A DNA stretch of 64,000 bases. It comes from Lepas anatifera. Its lineage: Eukaryota; Arthropoda; Thecostraca; Lepadidae. The first letter of the stretch is position 1; each line of letters starts with the position of its first letter. The stretch spans positions 124,001-188,000 of the forward strand of contig JAOTON010000202.1 in assembly GCA_034440635.1 (NCBI GenBank), in the 5' to 3' direction. Below the pieces are notes generated by a model. That model was given only the letters and a program-made list of their open reading frames with translations. It had not been told where the DNA came from and made no database searches. The position numbers were made by a program, and so were the translations under genes. This document shows, piece by piece, positions 32,455 to 43,412 of the stretch.

Positions 32455-33050
32455 CAGGGGCGTAGGTTTCCGAAAATCACTGGGGTGTCCAAATTTGACA
32501 GAATACCAATAACCATTTGGCAACGACAAATAGCATGATTTGAGCTTTGTTTTGGCCCTCACGCAGGTTTTTTTAAAATAAATTTTGTCCAAATTGTTAC
32601 CAGTACGGTTGTTGGAATCGGGGTCTCACTGAAGTCATCAAGGGACTTGACACGGAGACCCTGACCCAACCACCCGAACGAGGAACTCCTTCAATGAAGG
32701 GCTAATTTAGAAGCCAAAGTTTTATGTCCCACAAAGCACAGGGACGGCCACCTCGCTCAGGTCACCCTCTCACCAGTCAGTTGCCAGCCGACCTACGTCG
32801 GGTAAACTTTTGAGCGCCAGAGCGTCTCAACCGATCCCAAGCCGGGACATGCACTGCCACTGCATGTTACGTACCAGCGGGCCGGAGCCAAGAGCTCTAC
32901 CAACTGAGCTACCTGGGCGGCTGAAGCAAATAAAACTAGGTTAACGTCCTGAAAATCATAAACAATTTAATTTAAAGGAATTCTTAGCTCTATGTCAACG
33001 TTTCATTGGGGTGCCCGGGCACCCCAGAGATATAAATTTACACACCCCTG
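32455..33050. mobile_element. Decayed hAT-like non-autonomous element
   Basis: Starts CAGGGGCGTAGG and ends with the inverse of CAGGGGTGTGTAA; CAGGGG ends are common in hAT elements. The flanking 8-mers are CACTTGAC (32447-32454) and CAATTGGC (33051-33058), six of eight identical, fitting an aged 8-bp duplication. The interior includes a tRNA-like segment on the minus strand. No transposase. Confidence 0.5.
32580..32925 (-). repeat. tRNA-derived SINE-like repeat
   Basis: The minus strand begins near 32925 with GCCGCCCAGGTAGCTCAGTT and continues GGTAGAGC, an excellent pol III A box with a tRNA D-arm. The 3' half does not fold as a tRNA and the B box is unclear. About 250 bases of unrelated tail follow toward 32580. 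This fits a SINE or a tRNA pseudogene. Confidence 0.5.
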
Positions 33051-33087
33051 CAATTGGCTCCCCTATTCTAGAGTTTGACTGCTTTAA

Positions 33088-33840
33088 AACCCGAACTGTG
33101 GAGGGGTCTGACACTAACGCGCACTGGTGGGGGCCGTTATGCCGTGATTCTGCGGGGAAAAAGACGGGAATAAGCTAAAGGCGGACTAAGGTCATAGAGG
33201 GAAGGTCACAAATAATATTTCCTACAATTTTGACGTCAAGGTCATTCAAGGTCAAGGTCAGGTCACCTTGACCTCAATATATAGTATACTATATGAGATC
33301 ACAATATAGTTTACTACCTATAATGTACACTATGACTAGCACTGTAGAAACTGTTTGGCGGAAAATGAGGAATGGCCTTTTCCAATGACCGTTGGCCTTG
33401 GCTTTTGTATTGAGGTACCTTAACTATGACGTCATAACATAATATACGTCAGACCGGGTAGCACCATTTGACCGAAGGCACTGGGGTCAATGACCTTGAA
33501 AGTGCTGATATGACCTTGACTTGTGACGTTTGACCTTGATTTTGACCTTCATGAGAGGTGGCCTTGATATATCATCCCGGTTATATGGCGTTATGACGTG
33601 ACCACTCAGTTTCCTATGCAAGTGAATTGGTCCGACCGCGTGATTAAGGCGATTTCAAAATGCAGCTCTGTCTTTGAAAGCCTATAAGTAAAAAAATAGA
33701 CCGATTTTCAAAATTTATTCACAAATGGACGCCATTAAATCGTCACAAATGTGGCTAAGCATCGTTTTTCTGCTTCGAGCGGTTCTCCGGCCACCTTGGA
33801 AAAACAGGCGGGGGCCTCTGAGGCCCCTTCAGTGATCGTG
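33088..33840 (+). mobile_element. TTAA element family B (copy B3)
   Basis: Bounded by TTAA at 33084-33087 and 33841-33844. The left end has GGAGGGGTCTGACAC, the right end GGCCCCTTCAGTGATCGTG. The interior has long GGTCA/TGACC series (33230-33280, 33480-33560) and a family-wide TATGACGTCA word near 33425. No ORF. Confidence 0.75.
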
Positions 33841-33844
33841 TTAA

Positions 33845-34216
33845 GAAAAATCGTGGTTAAAGGGACATTGTCGCAAAATTTTATTGTGGTTTCTTAATGT
33901 TTGAAAAATCCTGATTCTGGTACCGTCAATCATTTCTTTATCTTCAGCTAAATTTTTGGAGGCCACTCAACAATTATTCCAATTTTTTAACAATATCAAT
34001 AATAGGCTGTAACCTGCTCTTCACCTCTATTCTATCAATCAAAGTTTTAAGTTCAAGAAATTATTTTTTGGGGGTTAAAAATGTTCTCATGCTGTATTTG
34101 TATTCAATTTATTTTTATTTAGCCCCAAAAATACGAATATTATATTAGTTTGTCCAAAACATCCGGCTTGAGAAAACTAATCAGGAAAGTTTTAAAATCG
34201 GGCAAATGTCGTACAG
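33845..34216. other. AT-rich stretch starting with a 20-bp motif shared inverted at 40569
   Basis: AAAGGGACATTGTCGCAAAA (33859-33878) recurs inverted at 40569-40588. This could be one end of a short TIR element, but I could not pair it locally. The rest is AT-rich without a gene. Confidence 0.35.
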
Positions 34217-34286
34217 CGGGGAGGGTATAGTGGCCTCCGTTCCCGACTCTCACACGGGAAATACGAGTTCTAATCTAGGTCGTGGA
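34217..34286 (+). ncRNA. tRNA-Glu(CTC)-like pseudogene or SINE head
   Basis: Resembles tRNA-Glu: GGTATAGTGG D-arm, an anticodon arm CCCGA-CTCTCAC-ACGGG with CTC in the anticodon position, and GAGTTCTAATCT in the T-arm position. The acceptor and T stems pair poorly, so a working tRNA is unlikely. Confidence 0.35.
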
Positions 34287-34926
34287 AGTTTTTACTGTAA
34301 AAACAATTTTTCTTATTTTCTTCTTGTTTGTTCATGAGTACTAATGGATGAAGCATAGTCGGATCCATGATTTTCGATCGGGGGGGCGCCACCTTTGACC
34401 GGCAAAACCTATCAGATGGACGCTAAATCCTATCCGTGTGCGCCGATTTTCGCATCCTGGGAGGAGGGGATGGGACGCGACATTTTAGGGTTCGCCGAGA
34501 GTTGATCAGAGAGGGGAGGGGGCAGGTGCCCTCTTTGCACTCCTGGATCCTCCTACGGGATGAAGTAAATATTCTAAGGACAATTTCTTCTGGTTATCCC
34601 TCCGTCCGGGTAGTTGAGGGAAAGGGAATTTTAGCCCCAAATATTTTTCTAATCGGGCCGGCGTACCAAACTGGGACCGGCTTGTCTCCAGCTCCTTGCG
34701 ATGGTTCTCTATTGGAGACCAGTTCCCCTGTTTTCTGACCACCGGGACACGCTGTTTGTCGTTCGAAAATGTATTTTGTGTCCTTTGCTGAAGGCCATTC
34801 TTGAAACCTGACCGGTTTTCGTGCAAACCAAGAACCAGAAACCGACCCAATAAAAAAGCAGTGGTGGCTCTTTGAGATTAAATGTGCTAATCTCGAGATT
34901 AATGTGTCTCGAGATTAATTAATCGT
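34287..34926. other. Unassigned sequence before C5
   Basis: No gene recognised. CGGATCCATGATTTTCGATCGGGGGG near 34363 looks like the end of a decayed hAT-type repeat. Inverted CTCGAGATTAAT words occur at about 34893-34920. Short ORFs on both strands lack coding features. Confidence 0.3.
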
Positions 34927-34930
34927 TTAA

Positions 34931-35327
34931 CGCGCGCATTGACGGGAGGCAGGTACCCACCCCCCCTCTGGTTTTTCGGATAGAACATAAAAACGGCGGC
35001 GCGTAGCGCCGCCGTACTTGACATACCTTCTCTCATCATTTTTACAACTTTTGTCAAAATTTTAAAGTTAGGTCATCTCAGGTCAGGTCACCAGTACAGA
35101 TCAAGTGACCTGACCTCAAAGTTTAAGACAACATAAGTCGGAACAAAGTGAACTCATCCGATTGAAGTGACCTGACAAAATGATTAAAATATTTCGATGG
35201 AGAAGCGTATGGGCTACCCAACGCCGTTTACCATTTTCACTACCTACCGTGGTTCTCGCGATTTTAGGGAGGGGGTACCCGCCCCCTGTCAAAGCGAAGG
35301 TGGCTTAGAGCCCCGTCAATGCGCGTG
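34931..35327 (+). mobile_element. TTAA element family C, internally deleted (copy C5)
   Basis: TTAA at 34927-34930 and 35328-35331 with both family C ends and the GGCGGCGCGTAGCGCCGCC palindrome. The middle ~440 bases present in C1-C3 are missing: the sequence jumps from ATCCGATTGAA to GTGACCTGACAAAA. Confidence 0.8.
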
Positions 35328-35396
35328 TTAATCTAGTAAAACAACGAGATAAAACGTTAATCCGTACGAGATAAAACGTGTTCGAGATTAAATGTG

Positions 35397-35750
35397 GCGG
35401 TCTCCCAGGGCGGATCACCCTGAAAGACCGCCTGGGCCGTTCACGGCAGGAGAGTGTGGAGGTGGGGCACCTGTGCACTGGCCACTCCCTTCTCCTGTGC
35501 AGCTACCGACAGAGGATCGGCCTGGACCCGGAGGCCACGTTCCAGGAATGCGACGATGGAGAGGACGAGATCCTCCACCACCTTCTGACCCGGTGCCCTG
35601 CGTGCGCTGACCTGCGCTGGGACATATTTGGACGGGACGACCCGCCCATCCGGGAGGCGCTGACGGACTCGCGACGGCTGGCGATGTTCCTGCGGCGGTT
35701 GGGGCGCCTGCAGGCCCCCCCATATGGCCGGAACACTCAATCAATGAATC
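35397..35750 (+). pseudogene. 5'-truncated non-LTR retrotransposon 3' fragment (C-terminal knuckle region)
   Basis: A GC-rich island in AT-rich DNA. One frame gives SYRQRIGL...DGEDEILHHLLTRCPACADLR, the Cys/His pattern that follows RNase H or RT in many non-LTR ORF2 proteins. The fragment ends in TCAA repeats (CACTCAATCAATGAATC) and is flanked by AGATTAAATGTG (35385-35396) and AGACTAAATGTG (35751-35762), an 11/12 match that marks it as its own insertion. It is not from the I-like family above. Confidence 0.7.
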
Positions 35751-35762
35751 AGACTAAATGTG

Positions 35763-37593
35763 TCCGTCGACATCTAAATTTTTGATATAATTGTAATTCT
35801 TTGGTCTCCGGAGAATATAAAAACACGTAGTCTACAGAACCGGAGAATAGCTGAATGTGATACGGAAGAATAACTCTTGATATGCGTCAAACTGGGGAAC
35901 CAGAGAGCAGCCACTACGATCCTTGAATGAACTAACAAAAATATGTGCAGCCACCAAGTGTGGAACGCACCACGAACTCACACCTGATGACTTTTTGTTT
36001 CAGGGGGAACATTTGTTGTGTTTTGCAGGTTGGAGATGGACTGGCCACTTCACTCCTCTGTCCGTGGTGTCTCTGTCTTTCTAATTTTTTTCGTATATAG
36101 ATATACAAGATTTAAGAACACATTGTTTTTTACTTCAAGTTGAGATAGTTTCTGATCAGGGCACATCAAGAAAATATACCTCAAAATTATAGCCTGGAAC
36201 AGTTCGTATTAAATAAAAAGGATTCTATAATTAATCTAAACATTGGTAGTGACTACGAAGACGCATCGCGGCTTTAAGACAAGCAAGCTGCTAGCCTCAT
36301 GAATGACATTTGTTTATGAAAATGATAAGCTTTTATTTCTAATACTTTGGAGTTCCGAAGGTCTTTTCTCATAATAGAACAAACAATTCCAGGAACACTT
36401 CATATAACATCATATCATTATATAAAATAGTATATTAACCGTTATTTTTATTAGATTGTTTATTAGATTATCTACGTTGATAAGATGTTTCATGACCAGC
36501 CTCCTCAAATCATGGTTGGAAAATGGGATTAATACACTGATAGATATTCAGGTACATCCCTTCACCAAAATTCTCATGATATAATAGGTGAACACATACA
36601 TTTTTAGTGAGAGTGCTAGGATAACCTCGAATCGAGATCCAATATTTGAATATTCCAGTATTGAACTGCATTATTCCAGCATTCGATTTCCATATCAGGT
36701 CTAAATTTCGAGCCTTGGTCACACTACGACCACACCTTTTCGCTCATTGTATTATGAGGATTCTGACGAGGGGCTGTGCCCGAATATGTCATCACAGTGT
36801 GATCACAGGCTCCATTTTGCGTCAAGAATTCGAGAGGCAAAGCCATGAAACATCTTACCAATTTATAATCATGCCCCTCGGCTACGCAATGCAAAATTCA
36901 TCTACTTTTAAAAACCAACAGGTATCAGTTCATCAATGAGGCTTGTATCCAATCTCACAAAAACATGAGAAAATATAACCTACCGGGAAATTACAAGCGA
37001 GTGATAACCCTCGGCAGGTGAGAAACGCGTGCAACAATCAGGTCTACGAGTCCCTAACGAGCAATCTTCCGAGTGCAACATGGACTAGAGGATATAACTC
37101 AGTACGTCAGTGACGGATCCAGGCCAATGCTTTTTGTGGGGGGGGAGGACAGGATCCAAAATCGTGAATAGACATTTTTTAAAGGTCGGTGAAAATCGCA
37201 GAGTTTGGGAGGAAAGTAAATATTCCCTGAACCCACCCGTGGGTATGCAGCTCCTAGCTTCCAGTCCTTGAAGTGCACTCTAAGAAGGCTGGGAGCGAAC
37301 CAAATACTGAGTGTACATCAAAAGCATAACAGATGTTGCATCTGTCCACAATAAGTGCTACACGGTTTGATAAAATGTTCACCGCAATAGTCTGAGCACA
37401 GAGGTGTCACTTATTATTTTCACGGACTTTCGCACGTAAGACCACCAACAAAATCTGACCGCTTTATTTTTTACTATAAAGGCCCTTTGCATTACTAGTT
37501 TTCTTACCTTTAGGCTAAACATATTTTTAAAGGCATGTTTTACTGAGGTCCTCAGAGGATTTGCCTTAATATACGGCGATAAACCCCACTTAC
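35763..37593. other. AT-rich stretch without recognised genes
   Basis: No gene, RNA or repeat I can support. GACGGATCCAGG near 37114 resembles a decayed hAT-type end. ORFs at 36510-36939 are short and AT-driven. Confidence 0.35.
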
Positions 37594-37782
37594 GCACGTA
37601 CATGAACGTATACTGCGGGCACACAGGCAGACGACCGAGGTGCACTCAGGCAGGTTCGTGTTCAATGCAGAAAACTGCTGGCTGTGGTACTCTGCCAACT
37701 CTGGGATTCCATTGCTCGTCCACTGGAGCTTGTCTTCCAGCAGCAGGCACAATTGGCGATAGTCACTGTCGAGGGGCAGCAC
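37594..37782 (-). CDS. Candidate 63-codon host exon of unknown gene
   Basis: On the minus strand an open segment of 189 bases (VLPLDSDYRQLCLLLEDK..., then WTSNGIPELAEYHSQQF) lies between an AATCAG acceptor (ends 37783) and a consensus GTAAGT donor (37593-37588). Both ends fall between codons. The base composition is more balanced than the AT-rich surroundings, and the amino-acid mix looks protein-like. I do not recognise the family. The acceptor lacks a strong pyrimidine tract, so chance is possible. Confidence 0.33.
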
Positions 37783-37948
37783 CTGATTATTTTTGTTTTG
37801 CGTTCAGCTTGCTGGGGTAGGCTCTTCTTGAATTAGAAGATATTTTCACAGCAGGAACAAATGGGAACAAATAAAGGGTACAAATAAAATATCACAAGCC
37901 CACAATGAAAGCAAACAAGATATCACTGAATCTTGTTTTAAACATATG

Positions 37949-37950
<2 letters not shown>

Positions 37951-38008
<58 letters not shown>
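37951..38008. repeat. (TA)n microsatellite
   Basis: About 58 bases of uninterrupted alternating A and T. Confidence 0.95.
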
Positions 38009-38012
<4 letters not shown>

Positions 38013-39096
38013 GAACAGACATCCCCAAAGACGATCTATAGTCTAGATCATGGGTTTGTGGAGGCGTCGGGTGGAACCATGCAAAATCATGCTTTTTATA
38101 AATGATAATACATCATTTCAACACTGGCCCACAATAGGAAACAAATATTCCAAATTTCAGGTCTATGGGAGAATCGCCTGATTGGGTTCATCCCATTCAA
38201 ACTAACAAACAAAATTATCATACACAAGCTGGTCCATTGGGACGATAGCTTGATGATACACAGCAGCTATAAAGACAGGTTTTCTAGTAAACAAATTTTC
38301 TCTTTGAGGTAACCAGCCTAATTTTTCATATATTCTTCCAGGAAAACACAAAAATTGCATCACCTAAGACTGCCCTCCTGTCATTCGTACATATTTATCC
38401 ATACTCTTTGTTCACAATTATATTGTTGTAGGTAGGTACACTAGGAACGCTCCTAGTGTTGCAAATCATAATACATCTTATCCTAGTTTTCCTTCAGTTC
38501 ATTCTTAATATCAATTATTAAAAGCATGCAGATGGGCATTTTCAGAGAGCAAATGGATAAATTCATCTGCAGATGGACATGAATGCAGATGGGCATTGTG
38601 CAGAGTCAGTTTTTGTAACAGGTAGAAATCTTTAATTCAAATTAGAAGCTTCATATAGACTTTTACTAGACTGCACAAATATTGTAAATATAAAGTTAGA
38701 CCAAAAAGAAAGGGAATATGGGCAATTAAAAAATAATATGCTTAAATAATCATTGGAGAATTGCCATCACCAATAATTTTCACCTATTTTGGTACACAAG
38801 TTGACCTGTGCAACAATAAAATGAGGACTTTTTGGCATTGACACTGCTCATAAGCCTTGTTCCGTCTGCCAGCACAGCCTTGTCTGCAAGCCCTCGAGCC
38901 TCTCCTCTAGAAAAGAAATACAACTGCGTGCTACTGCTTATCAAACAAAAATGAACCAGAATACTTATCTACCAATCACAAAATAGTATGCTACCACTGT
39001 TGTGCTGTTACTGTTTTTTCCAGCAGCACCACAGCAGGTTGGCAGCCTGTAAATCTAAGATTGGTTCTCAGGGAGAGGCTATAGTCATGTGACATA
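38009..39096. other. AT-rich stretch without recognised genes
   Basis: No gene seen. There is a short local repeat of GCAGATGGGCATT / GCAGATGGACAT near 38527-38597 (three degenerate units). Confidence 0.35.
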
Positions 39097-39104
39097 GACT
39101 CAAT

Positions 39105-39463
39105 CCAGTGTGCAAAGTATGGCATTTTCGACAAGATCTCGTCAGGGTGAGTGCCCTAGGAGACGAGAGTGAGTGGTGTGAATTTCAACAACCTGGTGTG
39201 AATTTCCCACACTGGTGCAAGAAAGGTGACACTGAAAACCAAACAAATAATGGCTGAGTGGTTATAAAGACACAGGAGGGGACCTTATAACAAGCACTTA
39301 ACTAACTAATACAAGAGGTAGCATTGCATTGCGTGGGTAGGTAAGGGTGCATTTTTCTCTATGGTATATGGCAGATTGGTGTGAATTTTTGGTGTCTGGC
39401 GGTGCCATGATTTTAGGTGGCTGGTGTGACTCGTCTAGCCTGCTGCCATACTTTGCAGACTGG
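39105..39463 (+). mobile_element. hAT-type MITE, family E (copy E1)
   Basis: A 359-bp element with inverted ends CCAGTGTGCAAAGTATGGCA and CCAGTCTGCAAAGTATGGCA. It is flanked by a perfect 8-bp duplication GACTCAAT (39097-39104 and 39464-39471), the hallmark of hAT transposition. It lacks any ORF. A second copy is at 54231-54579 in the other orientation. Confidence 0.9.
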
Positions 39464-39471
39464 GACTCAAT

Positions 39472-41626
39472 GCTGCTCGCTGATTGGTGTTGACAGACAA
39501 AACGAGACCACAGCTATAATAGTGGGTCAAAATGAATAGTTATCAATGAAGCATACAATTTGCTTTCTGGCAACTTCATGAACCTAATTAATGCACAACA
39601 GAAACATTAAATGCATTGCCCATATTTGATAGGATTAGTGTTTGACTAACTCACCACACTCACTCCACAAAACCTCAATAAGCATTGGTGGCCAGCAAAG
39701 ATGGATGGCAAAAATTCAAATTGTTTCATTAACTTTTCACGCATACATTTTTTACCTATAAGAAAATCTCAATTGACCACATCAAAGGCTCAAAATATTC
39801 TACGTACAGATAACCGACGATATGTTGATCGACGAGACCGGAGATGCGACAATCTCCTCGTCCGAAAAACCACCAAAAGCTTTCTTCATGCCTCAAAAGA
39901 GGCTCTTCTGGATCGCGCTACCCGTATCTTTTTATTGTATCATTTTAGCTGCAATGCAATCATGCAATAACGAACAATTATTAATCATATGCCTTAGGGT
40001 ATTCGGGCCTGACCGTAGCGCTAATTAGTGTTATATAATTTGTATTCATATCTCCGCGTTTACCGCGGCTTTTGAAATGGTGAATATCGATAGCTCATTG
40101 ATAGCCGTGATGACATCACATTGATGTAAGATAAGCCCACGTGACAAGACTAGACAATAGAAGACGTTTATTTTATCAGCATACGAAACAGTTTATTTGA
40201 GTTTTATACGATTGAGCAGACCAGATCCTATAAGGACTGGGCTTCTGATTGGTTGGTGGTATTTCTTTTAAGTCCTATATTTCTCTTTCAGAAGCGTTTT
40301 GGAAAGTTATTTTTATAGAATAGTTTTGATGTTATAGGTTTTAGCTACTGAACAGCTTTAAAATGCATTTTTGACATTTTTTCATATTTAAACTGACAGC
40401 CATGGCCGGGGCTACGTCATTTTATCAATACCATAAGGACTCGGTAAAGTCGTCTATAAATGTTGACTTTGAGGCCGATTTTGAGGCATTTTGAGCGTGA
40501 ATTTGCAAAAATGAGAATATAACTTCTGAAACACTTTTTTGTAATCTTTTGATCTAGCCAATAAGAATTTTTGCGACAATGTCCCTTTAAGCAGTTCAGC
40601 TTTGTTGAATTATCCTATTTGCTAATGTATTAATTGCAGCAAATATGCCTTGAAATATGATCATTCTAGCATGATGGAATAGCTGGCAGTAATGCAAGTA
40701 CGTGACCCCTTGTGGAAGGTCGTGGGCAGAGTGGGGTGTATTGTTTGTTTGTATTTAGAATTGGGTTGCATTTAATTTGTTCATTCTAATCAGCAGATTT
40801 TTTCCTTTCTGTGACCCAGAATTATAAGAGTGGGGAAGAAGGAGTTTTGAATATTTTTTGCTCAATTTTTACTTGAGCACGTCTTTTATTTTTTTCCTTT
40901 TGATTTCACGAATGTATAGGGTTAGTAGAGCCTACTTTTGGACAATGATGAGAATAACTTTTTTGTAACCAAAATTTTGTGTAATAATACCTGTCGTTAT
41001 CTTTACTGAATACTTCAAGGTTTTGAACACGTGTTTTCCTAGTTCTCTGGGGGCTGTTACGCGTATAACTTGTAGAAATATCGTTTTTTTTGCACATCTG
41101 GCTTGTCCCTGCTATCTTAAGTCAACCTTCGTCGATGAGGGTGCTATGAGACAATCACCCTTGGGGCTTGCTGATAAGACACAACAAAATGTATTTCAAC
41201 TTACAAAAACGGGAAAAATGGTAAATATAGCGGCATATGTTGTTGGCCCAAGACCAGACACCAGCTGATGTGATGCGACATTCGGGGGCGGCAGCTGCGG
41301 CCTCGCGTCTGGCCGTGGATGGCCAGTTGGCTGTTTGGACGGACACTCCTCTATGATGATGCCATCGGATGACCCGTAATCGAGCCATATATCTGCACCT
41401 CAACCGATTGAATGCAGCCGAGGGCGAAATGGCAATTCCATGTTTGCTGCGTGAGGTGAGCCAGTTTGGAGCGGATGCCAGATCCGCTTAAAGCGTGATT
41501 TATTCGCACTTCGCAGCAAGTCAAGGATGGGCCGGGATTCTTTCCCGGACAACGATGACAAAATTAAGCTTGTGTAAGCTTCAGGATTTGTTGAACCGTA
41601 GGGTTGAAGCCTAAAATGGCATTATG

Positions 41627-41628
<2 letters not shown>
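39472..41628. other. AT-rich stretch with one weak ORF and a shared TIR-like 20-mer
   Basis: The ORF ending 40028 (from about 39802, after a TACAG acceptor-like site) reads MLIDETGDATISSSEKPP then one hydrophobic helix (LFWIALPVSFYCIILAAM) and stops; it could be part of a membrane-protein exon, but evidence is thin. TTTTGCGACAATGTCCCTTT at 40569-40588 is the inverse of 33859-33878. Nothing else recognised. Confidence 0.3.

Positions 41629-41685
<57 letters not shown>
41629..41685. repeat. (TA)n microsatellite
   Basis: About 57 bases of alternating T and A, directly abutting the family I end at 41686. Confidence 0.95.
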
Positions 41686-41688
<3 letters not shown>

Positions 41689-42130
41689 AAAGTGAGGGAA
41701 TGTGGACCACTTAATTTCGAAACACTCTAAAAATGATTTTTCTTTATTTATCTTCTATTAGATTATGTCTTGTCGACAGCCCGACATTTAGGTACAACTC
41801 TGCGTAGTCCGATTTTGTAAAACTGAACTCACTTTTTATAGAAGTGGCAAAAGATGAGACAAAGTCAAAATTTGATCCTCAAAAATTACGGGGTAATTCG
41901 GACCACCCCTGGTCCAAACTACCCCGCCGCTGTTCCGGGATCACCCCACGTAACATTGTCAGCCAAAGCATATAAATGCGTACATTTTTTTGGGTTGAAA
42001 TCAACCAAGGCTTGTTGAATCAAACACTGTACTGCTTGTATTAATCACGAGAGCAAATCACAGGATTTTTAGTGCTGTACGAAGCTACCGTATGGTTTAT
42101 CTATTTCACACAGCCCACAACATCACAGGA
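41686..42130 (+). mobile_element. Family I repeat with GGACCAC palindrome, abutting (TA)n (copy I1)
   Basis: Starts GGGAAAGTGAGGGAATGTGG right after the (TA)n run. It contains an imperfect 16-bp hairpin (GGGGTAATTCGGACCA / TGGTCCAAACTACCCC, 41890-41925). The same end and hairpin occur inverted at 55770-56165, again touching a (TA)n run. The far end of this copy is not clear. Confidence 0.45.
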
Positions 42131-42136
42131 TTATTA

Positions 42137-42587
42137 AAGGGAATGTGGCACCTTGGTCAAATCCTGGAATTTAGTGTAATTAGGCGTACTTTTAGTCAAA
42201 AATAATGAAACCACTCATGATTTCTCTGAAAAATGTACAATAAGCTCAATATTTGGTTTTTAAAAATACTCCTCTAGAAAAAGAAATAAATATCAGCCTG
42301 TGGATGATGTCATGATCTGGCAACCACTACCATACTTGAAACGCTTCAAGGGCTTCGATTGGCTGATGCTCATCGTAACGTCAGCATATGTCGTCACACC
42401 AGTAGCTCACAACAATGGCCGCCGGTGACGGGGGGCTGAGGGGGGCTGGTGTCAGGTATGTTTTAGCTTTTTTCTACGGAAATATCGAGTTCCAAGACAA
42501 ATGAAATATGGAGTACCGGGTACAACTTGGCTATCACAACTTGGCTATCTCAGTTAAAATCACGTTGTGAAGGTGCCACATTCCCTT
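42137..42587. mobile_element. Small TIR element G
   Basis: About 451 bases with perfect 18-bp inverted ends AAGGGAATGTGGCACCTT (42137-42154 and 42570-42587). No ORF and no clear target duplication. Confidence 0.65.
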
Positions 42588-42959
42588 CAATACAAGAAAG
42601 TGCTTCGGTGAACATGTACCCATTCACGTTGAATAGCATCTTCCTATCCATGTCTATCCGGTCTCATTGCAATTGGAAATCCTGTGCGGCGGAAATTTGT
42701 ATTGCCTATTTCTTCCTCTAACACGTTAAAAAACTTCCCCACCGTGACTATTGGGCGCCCTCGCCTTAGCTGCAGATGTTGCTTCCTGTACTCTGGCGGA
42801 GTGCAATGTTTGGATTTCGCCCCAAAAACCCCTCCAGCCAGTCCTGCCTACGAGACCAGTTTCCCTGTTGAAGTTGTGCGTTACATAATTTATTTCGGCC
42901 AACTTAAATGTCAAGAAACGGATATCCCTTTGAGTCAACCCAAAGAAGCATGCTTCCGT
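42588..42959. other. Unassigned sequence between G and D
   Basis: No gene recognised; a short ORF at 42684-42989 crosses into the D element and is not convincing. Confidence 0.3.
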
Positions 42960-43412
42960 TTTAACCCTCGCCCCGGTGAGGGTGTTTGAACACCCATTGG
43001 GTTTTTCTGGCGGCACGAAAAACAGCGGCGCGAAGCGCCTCCGTACCTGGCACACCTTATCCTGGATTCATTCCGCAACTTGCCTAAAAATTTTAAGCTT
43101 GGGTCATCTTAGGTCAAGGTCATTTTTTTCCCACTGGGCATCACACCCAGGGGGAGTATATTTACCACCAATAGTATGCAAGCAATTATGCAACGCTAAC
43201 ACGAACCAACACATCACCAAGGATGTCACAACAGTTCAACAACGATCATATCCCTTCCAAAACCCTCTGCCCACCCATCCCCCTCCCAAAACTCAATAAC
43301 GTGTAATTCAAGCTCGGATATGCGATGATCCCGTAGATGGAGAGACCGACATCACCGGCCAGTCAGAATTAATCAAGTCCAAAATCATCTAGAACCAATC
43401 CAAGGTAAAAGT

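Noticed and set aside
32845..32925. Functional tRNA gene on the minus strand
   Set aside because: The A box and D-arm are good but anticodon, T and acceptor stems do not form; a SINE or pseudogene fits better.
35415..35744. Several overlapping minus-strand ORFs in the GC-rich block
   Set aside because: Shadows of the plus-strand retrotransposon frame; high GC leaves few stops in any frame.
39701..40028. Membrane-protein gene
   Set aside because: Only one hydrophobic helix and a single acceptor-like site; no homology I can name, so it is mentioned only in the region note.
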